The notes under the pieces are model-generated. The model had not been told where the DNA came from, searched no databases, and worked only from the letters and a program-made list of their open reading frames with translations. A stretch of DNA of 27,120 nt, from IMG/VR virus record IMGVR_UViG_3300025120_000439, positions 1 to 27,120 of that record, one strand, 5' to 3'. The stretch comes from a virus. This document shows, in pieces, positions 14,152-23,281 of this stretch. Every line of letters begins with the position of its first letter. Position 1 is the stretch's first letter. Both the position numbers and the translations under genes were made by a program.

Positions 14152-15983
14152 CTCGACAAGCGTTCAATCATTAAATCCTCTTGAACAATTTCGTCCAAGA
14201 TCTGCCGACCTGTCACAATGGTAGGGACTGTTTCACCCTGATCGCCGTAAGGAATCCCGCTAGGGTATTCCGCATCTAACAAGTCATCCCTTATCTTTGG
14301 ATCAGCAGCCTGTAAATCTGCAATAATATCGTCAACCATAGCGTCAGTCTGTGCAGATATTTCGCTGTCGTAGGGTTCGCTAAACTTGGCTAGATTTGCT
14401 TGCTCTTGGCTATCGATATTTCGCTCAACATCGCCAGCATTCGACCGTGCAGATACGCCTTCATCACCTCGTCCTCCGATAGGTTCGCCACCGCTTGATC
14501 CAGACTGTCTAGCTGCGGTTTCGGTTGGCTCTGCTTCTTTGACTTTGATCGTTTTGCCATCGGGTGATACTTCCTCGACTGTGCTGCTTTTTGCCTTGAT
14601 GCGCGTTTTAATATCGTTTGAGTTAGCTGCGGCGGCTATAATTACAGCCTCATCAATTGTTATGCCGTCAGCTTCCTTTATGACCCGCGCTTTCAGTTCT
14701 ACCTGTTGCTCTGGATCTGCTGCCTTAGCACGCTTTGCCAAGCCAACGCGTTGCTGCCCGTCAGCTACAACCTTGCGACCATCGCTAAATTCATAGACAA
14801 TAATTTCACCCGCATCTGCTGCGCTATACTTAGTGGCAGCGCTTAAATCTTCTGCACCTTGTCTGGCGGCGGGAAAAGCAGCATCAAAGTCAATTTGATC
14901 AGGGGTAAAGATTTCAACCTGCTTTAAGCTTTGCGTCTTAACTGCGCTGGTTGGCAGAGTAGAGATTTTCGGCTCTTGCATATTAATAGCAGATTCAATG
15001 CCTGCAAGTTCGCGTTGCTTATGCTCTAGTTTGCCGCCCGGTCCCTCAAGTGGATTTTCTGCTGCCCTTGTTGCCTGCACGTCCAGCTTTAATTCAGCAA
15101 CCTTTGCCGCTGCTGATTTTTTAACGCCTGTTGAGTAAATCACGTCAGCAAGCTTCTTGATCTGAGCGTCAGTAACACCAACAATCTTGGCCGTTGTTTG
15201 ACCTGCTTTTAAACCGCCGCGCACTGCAACCGGAAACGCACCGGCAACCGTTCCAGCGGTCAATACCATAGTGGTGAATGTGCTGAAATCATAAGGCAGA
15301 TCTAAAGATTTATAATACTGCGCAACCGCTGGTTGTTGTGCGGTTTCAGCCGCCATGCCTAGCATTGCCTCGCGCAGCACAGTTTGCGCTAATGGCTGCG
15401 TGGTTAAACTTAATCCACCAGACATTGCAGCCATTGTTAAAGATACACCTGCGTTAAAGGGATCAGTTGCAGACCCACCAAGCGAACCCAGCAAACGACC
15501 TAACGACGATACAACGCCCCTAGAACGCCCGTAAACTTCGTCGGCCTCTGCTATTTCACTCAAGGCTTGTTCCCTAGACATTTCTCCCATCTTGACGCCA
15601 AACGCAGGGCCATCAAGCATTAGCAAATTGGAGCCGCCCGGTTCGTCTGGGTGCCCCAAGCGTAGCCTGTCTTGGTTTTCTTTGACAAATTTCTGAATGT
15701 TTTGCGCTGTGTGGGCATAGTAGCCACCGCGTTCTAAAAGCGGATTGAAGGCAATAGGCTGCACAGGATTTCTAAATGTTTCGCCGGTCTGTTCTTTGAT
15801 TTGAGTAACAACGCCATCCCACCAATCACGTTCAAACCGCAAAGGGCTGATAGGTTGCAACGCTCTTGCTTCTAAATATCCCGCGGATACGTTTTCACCA
15901 AAAGTTGAAAGCGGCTGCGTCATGGCTGTGCTGCCCGACAAAACTGATCTGCCGCCGCTGTCTGGAAAGTTAAGGACGGTCAA
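14139..15983 (-). CDS. Internal virion protein with ParB-like domain
   Basis: This 614-residue protein has an N-terminal part (about 1-290) that looks like a structural ejection protein with Gly/Ala-rich hydrophobic stretches (160-250). Residues about 355-460 resemble a ParB/sulfiredoxin-type domain: VEIFTPDQIDF, then EIIVYEFSDGRKVVADGQQRVGLAKRA, with the DGxxR signature at 408-412, then a helix-rich tail with ITIDEAVIIAAAANSND. Ser/Gly/Glu-rich linkers and an acidic C-terminus follow. The gene is coupled to its upstream neighbour by ATGA. ParB-like domains in injected phage proteins are thought to act on DNA or nucleotides in the new host. The virion role is inferred from position. Confidence 0.72.
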   Translation of the reverse strand: MTVLNFPDSGGRSVLSGSTAMTQPLSTFGENVSAGYLEARALQPISPLRFERDWWDGVVTQIKEQTGETFRNPVQPIAFNPLLERGGYYAHTAQNIQKFVKENQDRLRLGHPDEPGGSNLLMLDGPAFGVKMGEMSREQALSEIAEADEVYGRSRGVVSSLGRLLGSLGGSATDPFNAGVSLTMAAMSGGLSLTTQPLAQTVLREAMLGMAAETAQQPAVAQYYKSLDLPYDFSTFTTMVLTAGTVAGAFPVAVRGGLKAGQTTAKIVGVTDAQIKKLADVIYSTGVKKSAAAKVAELKLDVQATRAAENPLEGPGGKLEHKQRELAGIESAINMQEPKISTLPTSAVKTQSLKQVEIFTPDQIDFDAAFPAARQGAEDLSAATKYSAADAGEIIVYEFSDGRKVVADGQQRVGLAKRAKAADPEQQVELKARVIKEADGITIDEAVIIAAAANSNDIKTRIKAKSSTVEEVSPDGKTIKVKEAEPTETAARQSGSSGGEPIGGRGDEGVSARSNAGDVERNIDSQEQANLAKFSEPYDSEISAQTDAMVDDIIADLQAADPKIRDDLLDAEYPSGIPYGDQGETVPTIVTGRQILDEIVQEDLMIERLSRCPI

Positions 15984-18799
15984 TTGTTTAAACCCGCTGT
16001 GCCGTCTGTGTCAAAATTGCTAAACCCCAGCGTGTTTACATCTTGGAGTGTGGCAGGCAAACCGTCTTGCTTACGCTGTGCTGCGGTCATTTCATTCCAT
16101 TCAGCAAAGGTAATTTTTCCCATAGCAGTTAGTGCATTAAATTGCACAATTTCTGCATCTGCTGCACCGCCGGTTATGCCTGTTGACTGCCCTTCTGCGA
16201 CTTGATTACCTATGCTGGCTTCAACAGTCATTGCCGGTTGCTCTGCATCCTCAGCTATAACATCGGCTATTTTTTTCATTAATGCGTCATTTATTTCCGT
16301 GTCCTTAAAAGCATCAAAGCCTAAAGACATTGCGTCTATGCCTCTAACTGGCAGACCCTTTGCCTTACGCTCTGAACGGCTCATTTCTCGCCACGCATCC
16401 AAAGTGTATTCGCTCATAGCATCCCTGCCAGCGTTTGGATTAAGAACAGAACTTTTAGAAACAAAGGCGCGATCAGCTTGCCTTGATTCAGCGTCAAGAG
16501 TTATCTTTGCAGCATCAAGATCAGCTTCCGTAAGCCCCTTGAATGTGGTCACTGAATTTACAGCTTTCTTTGCCAAATTTGCTTTATCAATCACAGCTTT
16601 CGCAGCAGCTTTTTGCTCACCAGCTTGGATTAGCTCACCATATGTAAACTCAATTTCAGCGGTGTCATAACCATCACCATACGCAGCAACTTCTGATGTT
16701 GTGGCATCTAGGATTTTTGTGTTATCAACCAAATATAGCTTGTAAACAATTTCACCGTTTTCTGATCTGCGAACTGCTGCAACGGTATAGTTTGCGCCAA
16801 TTATGCTTTCAATAGTTTCTGCGGCTTCTGGTCTGGCAAATGCAAGGTTTTCAAGAGCACCAGTGAATTGCTCATCATTAACGCCGTCTGGCCGTAAATA
16901 AGCCATTCCGTTTTCCATAACCCCAACGCCGCCAGTTTGACCGTCTTTAGAACCGCCCATTGCGTAGCTAATCAGATTGCGCATGTAATCTTGGTCAATC
17001 GTCGTAACGTCAAGTTTCTTATTATTCACGCGATACGTCAGTATTGCCTCAACAGACTGAAGAACAGCAGGCTCTAAACCATTGCGCATGGAGTCAGGCA
17101 GACCGGCAAAAGCGTCAGCAGTTATAAACGGCACATTTATATCGTTTCCCGTATCACCTAATGAATTTATTGAAATCTGCTTGTCATATTGCAAGCCAAG
17201 TGAAATATCGTATGCCGCCTGTGTGCCATTGCCGATCAAGCCGCCAATATGGGCCATCATAGGGGCATCATTGCCTAGCTGTGCAAACAATGAAATAGCG
17301 TCTTTGCCCAATGCAGATTGCACCGATTGAATAAATCCTAGCTGTTGCTCTGCGTCCATATTGTCTAGCATTGTCGCAACCGTTTTGGTTTCTTGCTGCG
17401 TCATAATAACAGGCTTTAGCTGGGCTGCATCGCGTTCGTAAATTGCTTGCACGTTGTTGCTTACGGCAAGTCTTTCCTGCAACGTTGCTGCAAAATCTTC
17501 ATTGGCATAATTACCATAATCAACTTGATTTATTTTTACGCCGTTTTGATTTGCCCATCGCAACGGGTCTTGCTCAACAGCCTTTGTTAATTTGTCTTGC
17601 CGTGAACGCAAAAACTTTAAAATGTCCTCATCAGCTTGGCTGGGGTTTTCTGCATCATTGAATGCGGTTTCAAGCTTTATGATAAATTTCTCTAGGTCGT
17701 CACCGTTTAAAATCCTTGTTTCAGCAGCAACCACAGAAATTGTGTTTAAATAATCTGCTTGCGCTTGTACCTCTGCGTACTCTTCTGTCGTCATGGTTGC
17801 CTTTGCGGCTGCCATTTCGGAAACTATTTGCGAAACTTCAAGATCCGAAACAAAAAATCCATCTTTTGCGCGTTCCACAGCTTTTTTAATAGAGGGAATT
17901 GCGCTCCTGCCGATTGCAGCAGTTACCCTACGCTCATTTGCTTCCTCAATGGTCGGCCCGTTTATATAGGATTGAGTAGCGCCCACGCTTCTTAAAATAA
18001 CGGCTTGGTCTGCTTCCGTTAAGGTTTTCAACAGGTGATAAACCTTTTGACCCTGCACACCGGCAAGCGCTGGGTTGTCCTCTCTTATTGCCTTGTGAAC
18101 GTTACTAACGGCCGTAATGGGCGCGTCAGAGGCCGCAGATAAATTAGACAATGCGCGAACCGTGCCGCGCTTTACCATTGCATACTCTTGCTTGCTTAAT
18201 GCCTCTCCGTTGCCAACGCCTAAGCCTATAAGACGATCACCGTTAAGCTTCACTCCGGCAATGATGAGATTAATATCAGCAATGCTTGTGTTTAAATCTG
18301 CTATTGTATTTTCGCCAAGGATTAGCTCTTGGGTTCTATTCGCAGCGGCAACAGCTTTTAGTTTAAGGTCTATATCATCACGCAAGGCAAATCTGTTTTG
18401 CAGTTCTAACTGCCCAAATCTTGCATTGAATTGCGTGAGAGCGTGCTTGTTTTTGCCAACCTTTTTAAGCAGCGCAGACTTAATAGCGGCGGTTTCTTTT
18501 TGCCAAATTGGACTATCGCCGTCCAAAGCTTTTGTATAATCTTGCGAAGCTGCCAGAACTTCGCGGCTATCTCTTAAAGATTCCTGCGCACCTAAAAGTG
18601 CTTCATTCAAATCATTCTCGACGCCGACCTTGTATCGCGCTTGCGCATACTCGCCAGCAGCTTGAGCCGCTGCGCTAAAGACTTTGCCTTTTGAAAGCGC
18701 AGCGCTAACAAGCGGTCTTGCGTCCATTCGGGCGCTAAACGATTTGCCGGGGGCTTCAGTAGTGGTGCGGCTTTGCGAAGTGTAAACTGGTATTTTCAT
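15980..18799 (-). CDS. Large internal virion protein (T7 gp15-position)
   Basis: This 939-residue, mainly helical protein is rich in Ala, Glu and Asp, with no membrane segment and no recognised catalytic motif. Its place after the gp14-like gene matches the T7 gp15 ejection-protein slot. The C-terminus holds two related units: about 798-834 (DAWREMSRSERKAKGLPVRG..., then LGFDAF) and about 896-931 (FAEWNEMTAAQRKQDGLPAT..., then LGFSNF), sharing W-x-x-M-x-x-x-x-R-K-x-x-GLP and LGF-x-x-F. These may be protein-protein or DNA-contact modules. It is joined to both neighbours by 4-nt overlaps. Confidence 0.72.
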   Translation of the reverse strand: MKIPVYTSQSRTTTEAPGKSFSARMDARPLVSAALSKGKVFSAAAQAAGEYAQARYKVGVENDLNEALLGAQESLRDSREVLAASQDYTKALDGDSPIWQKETAAIKSALLKKVGKNKHALTQFNARFGQLELQNRFALRDDIDLKLKAVAAANRTQELILGENTIADLNTSIADINLIIAGVKLNGDRLIGLGVGNGEALSKQEYAMVKRGTVRALSNLSAASDAPITAVSNVHKAIREDNPALAGVQGQKVYHLLKTLTEADQAVILRSVGATQSYINGPTIEEANERRVTAAIGRSAIPSIKKAVERAKDGFFVSDLEVSQIVSEMAAAKATMTTEEYAEVQAQADYLNTISVVAAETRILNGDDLEKFIIKLETAFNDAENPSQADEDILKFLRSRQDKLTKAVEQDPLRWANQNGVKINQVDYGNYANEDFAATLQERLAVSNNVQAIYERDAAQLKPVIMTQQETKTVATMLDNMDAEQQLGFIQSVQSALGKDAISLFAQLGNDAPMMAHIGGLIGNGTQAAYDISLGLQYDKQISINSLGDTGNDINVPFITADAFAGLPDSMRNGLEPAVLQSVEAILTYRVNNKKLDVTTIDQDYMRNLISYAMGGSKDGQTGGVGVMENGMAYLRPDGVNDEQFTGALENLAFARPEAAETIESIIGANYTVAAVRRSENGEIVYKLYLVDNTKILDATTSEVAAYGDGYDTAEIEFTYGELIQAGEQKAAAKAVIDKANLAKKAVNSVTTFKGLTEADLDAAKITLDAESRQADRAFVSKSSVLNPNAGRDAMSEYTLDAWREMSRSERKAKGLPVRGIDAMSLGFDAFKDTEINDALMKKIADVIAEDAEQPAMTVEASIGNQVAEGQSTGITGGAADAEIVQFNALTAMGKITFAEWNEMTAAQRKQDGLPATLQDVNTLGFSNFDTDGTAGLNN

Positions 18800-19329
18800 T
18801 CAAAAAGCCCTGAGTTGTATGCTGATCTTGCACCCGCGCCAAGTCCAGAAATAAGACTTGCACGACCTTCTGCTTTAAGTTGCATGCCGGTTGCTTGGCC
18901 TGACATTCTAGTTAGCTCTGCGTTAAGTCTACTATCCTCTTGCGCGTCACTGATTTGAAGGTTTGCAACCTCATTATTAAACTCACCAACAGCAAGCTGG
19001 TAATCCATTTCACGCGCATTTGACCGCAAGATTTCAAGCGGTGTTCCTTCGCTTATTTCGTACCCAGCATAACCCGCGCTAGCTATAACCGTGCCTTGAA
19101 CCTCTCGATTAAACGCCGAAAGAGATCGCTTATTATCAATCCCAAACTGTGTGTTAATAATGCCGCGTTGTTTCTCAAGCAGACCAATATCGCGCTCGAT
19201 TATCTCAGCGTTAAACTCTGCTGCGGCCTGCGCTTTAATTGCCGCGTTATCGGCTGCACGCTTTGACGAAATACCGCCAGCAATGCTTGACCCCGCACTG
19301 ATTGCCGCCAAGGCACCGCTTATCCCCAT
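18796..19329 (-). CDS. Internal virion protein, T7 gp14-like
   Basis: This 177-residue protein has a Gly/Ala/Ser-rich hydrophobic N-terminus (ALAAISAGSSIAGGISSKRA), then a long helical region, a middle segment QGTVIASAGYAGYEISEGTP that resembles the conserved core of gp14-like ejection proteins, and a Gly-rich C-terminus. These proteins leave the head first and lodge in the outer membrane. It starts immediately at the stop of the GNAT-like gene and overlaps the next by 4 nt. Order and length agree with the T7 gp13-gp14-gp15 series. Confidence 0.8.
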   Translation of the reverse strand: MGISGALAAISAGSSIAGGISSKRAADNAAIKAQAAAEFNAEIIERDIGLLEKQRGIINTQFGIDNKRSLSAFNREVQGTVIASAGYAGYEISEGTPLEILRSNAREMDYQLAVGEFNNEVANLQISDAQEDSRLNAELTRMSGQATGMQLKAEGRASLISGLGAGARSAYNSGLFE

Positions 19330-19790
19330 TAATCTACTCCCAACAATTTGCTATAAATTGTTTCGCTTTCGGAAAATTCTAATTTAATTAAAAGATCGTC
19401 AAATGGTTGATGACGCTTTGTATTTATGATCATAACGCTGACGCCTGCCAATTTTAGCTGGGCCTCAACAAACTGAATTAGCCTTGCACCAGTAGATTTT
19501 CTTCGGTGTTCTGGCGCAACGAATATAACGTCATTGTGAGCAAAAACGTGGTCTTTGTAATGCAAATGCGAAACTGCAATAACAATGAAATAGCCAACCA
19601 ATATGCCGTCATCACGCGCAGTATAAATGAACAGCGCACCGTCATCCTCAAGTTTAAAATAAGCGTCCCAATCAACATTTAATTTAATCGTGTCTTGATG
19701 CAGTGCAATTTCAGACCAGTGACGCGCCAACAAAGGTTTTAGCTCGTCAACAATTTCGCCTAGAGGCTCTTGGCTAAATAAAACAGTCAT
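19329..19790 (-). CDS. GNAT-fold protein (T7 gp13-position)
   Basis: This 153-residue protein shows an acetyltransferase-like core: strand GILVGYFIVIAVSH (62-75), strand DVIFVAP (87-93), then PEHRRKSTGARLIQFVE (93-109), which fits the acetyl-CoA pyrophosphate loop R-x-x-G/A, and a final strand and turn near KRHQPFDDLLIKLEF. In many podoviruses such a protein follows tail tube B, where T7 has gp13. It may acetylate host or virion proteins or may simply use the fold for virion assembly. It overlaps tail tube B by 4 nt. Confidence 0.78.
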   Translation of the reverse strand: MTVLFSQEPLGEIVDELKPLLARHWSEIALHQDTIKLNVDWDAYFKLEDDGALFIYTARDDGILVGYFIVIAVSHLHYKDHVFAHNDVIFVAPEHRRKSTGARLIQFVEAQLKLAGVSVMIINTKRHQPFDDLLIKLEFSESETIYSKLLGVD

Positions 19791-22108
19791 TTGTCAAACG
19801 TGTTCATGCGCGGGAATAATGCCAACACGCTCAATGGTAAAACCTGCGATTGCCTGACAAAAATTCGGTCATCTTCCGAAAAGCCGCCATCAAATTCTAT
19901 GTCTTTATCGCCGGTAAATAATGGAATGCCCTGATCCATAAGCATGCTACTGTCCCTGAATGGTATGCGGTCTAGCTCACCGGCATCATTGCCCACCTCA
20001 ATGCCAACGGTTTCGTGCAGCCTGATCGTGATCGCGTGAATACGCTTTGGTTTTCCTTGGCTTGTGCCGTCAACAGATCCCGACTCAATCCGCATGGTTC
20101 GCATGTTTGAGGTGTATGCGTAGCCCACCGCTGCGGTGGTGGCGCTAAAGTCTAGCGCAATTGTGCCTGCGCTGACGACCTCATCAGGATGTGTTGCACC
20201 GTTGGCTAATATGCTGATCGTTTCGCCTGTGACATGGTAAAGGCCCGACAGGCTGGTTGTTGCTGCACCAGAATACGCTAAGCCGCTATCAACGAAGAAT
20301 GCGCTGGTCGTCACGCTGCCAAAGTCAAACTTCTTTAGCACCTCAACATAGCGTTTTGTGACCGCGCCAATCGTGCGCTTCACGATCATATAAAGATCAT
20401 CGTTACCGGTATCTGTGGGCAGAGGTGCAATGCTTTCCACAACAGCTTGGCTTTCGCTGGTTGCGGCCAGCCGGGTGCTGTCGTTTGTTGTTATGGTTAA
20501 ATATCCGGTCGCCGCTCTTGATGTTTCTGTAATCGTCACAACGTTTGCCGACGGGTTGGCAACCGTAAAATCAGCATGGGCATTTATTGCTGTAAAGATG
20601 TTATCAGCGGTCACATTGTTTGACGTGTTTGGACGCCAGCCATTTGTCACCGCTGGGGCCGAACCGCCTGCGGCCTCGCTGGTAAACGTAACGCTATCGC
20701 CGCCGGTCTTGGTTATTATAATCTTACTGCCCACAGCTAGATTTGCGTAATCAGTAACCGTGACTGTGGCCTGACCAAACACGCCGCCAATGATGTGCTT
20801 GTGCCAGCCAACAACCTCTTCCTCGCGGCGAAAGGTCATGCCCAAAAGTGTGCCGTCAGAACGCAAACACCAGACAATGCTTTCTGGCTCTTGCTGGTAG
20901 GCAAACTCAGTTATGCCGCCCTCAGTTATGTGTTCTGCAAGCACCGTCATATCGGGTGCTTGATAGCCGCCCGAATTAACCTCGCCCACATATTTAAACT
21001 CGCGCAGCTTGCGCCCACCACGTTGGGCAAACAGCGTCACGTCAGCGACTTGCACAGGCTCAACACTTGCAGAACCGTAATTAGAATACTTGCGGATTAG
21101 CGTTGTTGTGGGCGTAATTGGCCCGTCACTGGTGGCCGTTACAACATACTCGCCGCCAGTTGTGCCAACGGTTAAAACGCGGGTGGGTGACAGGTATCTA
21201 ATAGCGTTTACCTGATTTGAGGCAATTGTGTAAATCAGAGCGTCATTATCGCCAGTGCCAACGGTAAAATTCGTATAGTCAGCGTTCTTGCTAAACCACA
21301 AAGTTTGCGGATTGTTATTTGTATTGCCAAAGACTAGCCGTTGCTCAAAAAACGTCACTACTGATGGATAGTTGCCTGACGTGTTTAAAGCAGGGCTAGG
21401 CGAACCACCGATAGTTGGGGTGGCAAACGCCCAAGCATTGTGATCTGTGCGTGTCAATGTGCGGATAGCGTAAGAAGGATGCACAAAAAACATTGTGTCG
21501 GCAGATTGAACAAAGCGCAGCGCTGCTAAATCATCTTTTTCATACGGCGTAGCAAGTTCAAACAGTTCTTCAGCTTTGCCGCCAGATGTGAAAGTTGTAA
21601 ATGCGCTGGTGTTTATCGCATTTCCAAATAAATCAGTCAGCGTGAACGTGTTGGTGGCTGTGTTGGCAACGCGGTAGTTTCTACCGTTAAGCTCAACCAT
21701 ACCGCCAACATCATATATGAATATTTCATCGCCGTTGGCAAAGCCGTGGCCGTTGCTGGTCAGGACGCCGGGGCTGGCTTTTGTTATAGCCGTAATGGTC
21801 TTGGCTGCGCCGGTAAGCACTTGCAAATCATTACGGTAAACCCGCATGATTTCATCGCCGAACTCAAGAATATAAGTATCAGACGTTTTGAACTGAAACG
21901 GGATTAGCCGCGTTTTATTTGCGCTAGCCTTAACCTCGCCAAGATATTCTGTGCCGGGTCTGCGCTTGACGCCACCTGTGGGCATGACGATCATATTTGT
22001 TAGATCAGCCAAGCCCTCGCGATATTTCTCAAGACCTGCACGGCCCTCAAGTAACGGGCTGATTTCACCCGCTGAAAAGCTTGAAAAGGCTGGGGCTGAT
22101 CGCGCCAT
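19787..22108 (-). CDS. Tail tubular protein B (T7 gp12-like nozzle)
   Basis: This 773-residue protein opens with FSSFSAGEISPLLEGRAGLE and has TNMIVMPTGGVKRRPGTEYL at about 38-57, the typical start of the gp12-type nozzle. Further family signatures are RLIPFQF, LEFGDEIMRVYRNDLQV, VVTFFEQRLVFGNTNNNPQTLWFS and RRGGRKLREFKY-like text. An Ala/Thr-rich beta insertion lies at about 440-560 and may be an extra surface domain. It forms the distal tail tube through which DNA passes. It abuts tail tube A with no gap. Confidence 0.92.
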   Translation of the reverse strand: MARSAPAFSSFSAGEISPLLEGRAGLEKYREGLADLTNMIVMPTGGVKRRPGTEYLGEVKASANKTRLIPFQFKTSDTYILEFGDEIMRVYRNDLQVLTGAAKTITAITKASPGVLTSNGHGFANGDEIFIYDVGGMVELNGRNYRVANTATNTFTLTDLFGNAINTSAFTTFTSGGKAEELFELATPYEKDDLAALRFVQSADTMFFVHPSYAIRTLTRTDHNAWAFATPTIGGSPSPALNTSGNYPSVVTFFEQRLVFGNTNNNPQTLWFSKNADYTNFTVGTGDNDALIYTIASNQVNAIRYLSPTRVLTVGTTGGEYVVTATSDGPITPTTTLIRKYSNYGSASVEPVQVADVTLFAQRGGRKLREFKYVGEVNSGGYQAPDMTVLAEHITEGGITEFAYQQEPESIVWCLRSDGTLLGMTFRREEEVVGWHKHIIGGVFGQATVTVTDYANLAVGSKIIITKTGGDSVTFTSEAAGGSAPAVTNGWRPNTSNNVTADNIFTAINAHADFTVANPSANVVTITETSRAATGYLTITTNDSTRLAATSESQAVVESIAPLPTDTGNDDLYMIVKRTIGAVTKRYVEVLKKFDFGSVTTSAFFVDSGLAYSGAATTSLSGLYHVTGETISILANGATHPDEVVSAGTIALDFSATTAAVGYAYTSNMRTMRIESGSVDGTSQGKPKRIHAITIRLHETVGIEVGNDAGELDRIPFRDSSMLMDQGIPLFTGDKDIEFDGGFSEDDRIFVRQSQVLPLSVLALFPRMNTFDK

Positions 22109-22714
22109 TTAAAAGCGGCTTTCAATAAAGTCAGATGCTTCAATTCGCTGCGGTGCGCCTTGCGTAGAATCAACAAACCGCGCTGATTGCAGTTTCTTGT
22201 CAAAGTCTTCTGCTGTGACTTGCTTCATAGTTGTGCTGCCAGTAATCGCGTAGCAAATTTCAGCGGCCAAGCCATTTGAAAGCACTTCAATTAATCCGGG
22301 ATCATATTGTTGCGGGTCAGTTACCCTCGCAACATATTTGATCTTTGCTGTGTCCTCATTGGTGACAAGATTGCGGCCCTCAATCACAAACACAGGTTCG
22401 CCGGTTGAAGTCATCATATTATCTTGCGGGTAGCTTTGGGTGCCGTTTGAAAACTCCAAGACACGCAAGCAAAATGGATCTGTCGGCAACGGGTATTCAT
22501 GCTCATAACCGAAAGCTGGCACAGTGCTGGATTGCGCCAGAGCAATGCGCCTGATCAGGCAGTTCCAAGGATGCAACGCGAAAACTGCATCGCGGATCGC
22601 ACCGTATCGCTGGTTGACCAGCCGTGCGGCTTTTGAATTTTCATCAAATGTAGAGATGTTGCTTGCGCCCAAGATGTTGAGCGCGGCGTTGGCAATATCA
22701 ACGTTAGAAGTCAT
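22109..22714 (-). CDS. Tail tubular protein A (T7 gp11-like)
   Basis: This 201-residue protein has the usual gp11 features: MTSNVDIANAALNILGASNI at the start, RLVNQRYGAIRDAVFALHPW (about 31-50), and YEHEYPLPTDPFCLRVLEF (about 70-88). It forms the ring between portal and nozzle. A terminator-like hairpin lies just upstream (22726-22758), so its level may be set lower than that of the capsid genes. Length is normal for the family. Confidence 0.92.
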   Translation of the reverse strand: MTSNVDIANAALNILGASNISTFDENSKAARLVNQRYGAIRDAVFALHPWNCLIRRIALAQSSTVPAFGYEHEYPLPTDPFCLRVLEFSNGTQSYPQDNMMTSTGEPVFVIEGRNLVTNEDTAKIKYVARVTDPQQYDPGLIEVLSNGLAAEICYAITGSTTMKQVTAEDFDKKLQSARFVDSTQGAPQRIEASDFIESRF

Positions 22715-22725
22715 GCAAGCACCTC

Positions 22726-22758
22726 AAAATAAAAGGTGGTGGGGCGGCTAACCGCCCC
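22726..22758 (-). terminator. Terminator-like hairpin between capsid and tail genes
   Basis: On the minus strand GGGGCGG and CCGCCCC pair (22758-22752 with 22747-22741) around TTAG, then six bases later comes TTTTATTTT (22734-22726). The GC stem with a delayed T run suggests partial termination after the major capsid and decoration genes, a known way to make more head than tail protein. Confidence 0.55.
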
Positions 22759-22765
22759 GCCTTGT

Positions 22766-23269
22766 TTAGTCAACCGCGTAGGTCACTAGGAATGAAAGAT
22801 CGCCAGCAGCGTTACCCGCTGCGTCAAACTTCAGACCGATCAGATAGAAGCCGCCGGGATCGGCGCTGTCGCCAGCATCCTCAAAGACCTTCTGACCCAT
22901 GAGATTGATGTTGCGCGCTTCAAAAGCTACTTCAGTTCCGACAGTGACAGCACCGCGCAGATCAGTGATTGCTGAAGCATAGCAATCATCGTCTTTTGCT
23001 GTGACGTTTCCATCAGCAGTGTACAGCCCAACATCGCAAGTGTTTGTTGTGCCTGAGTCCAGATCATCGTTGAAGATCTTGATTGACAAAACTGCTGCGT
23101 TGGTTGGCACTTGCACGAGCATTACTGTGTCGTTGGCAGAAAGATCGCCAGCGGTAAGCGCGATAGTACCAGCAGCAACTCTCATTGAGCCGCCAAGCTG
23201 CTGTGCTGCATTCATATTTGGTGGTGACGAAAGAAGGTTTGTCACCAAGCTTGTATTTACATTAGCCAT
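22766..23269 (-). CDS. Putative capsid decoration or head protein
   Basis: This 167-residue protein is Ala/Gly/Thr/Asp-rich with beta-type alternation (ALTAGDLSANDTVMLVQVPT, VLSIKIFNDDLDSGTTNTCD, GGFYLIGLKFD, LSFLVTYAVD). It lacks membrane or enzyme motifs. It follows the major capsid gene by 12 nt and precedes a terminator-like hairpin, so it should be made at high level. That suits a decoration, stabilising or head-fibre protein. No specific family is recognised; the role is by position. Confidence 0.7.
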   Translation of the reverse strand: MANVNTSLVTNLLSSPPNMNAAQQLGGSMRVAAGTIALTAGDLSANDTVMLVQVPTNAAVLSIKIFNDDLDSGTTNTCDVGLYTADGNVTAKDDDCYASAITDLRGAVTVGTEVAFEARNINLMGQKVFEDAGDSADPGGFYLIGLKFDAAGNAAGDLSFLVTYAVD

Positions 23270-23281
23270 TGTTCAATCCTC

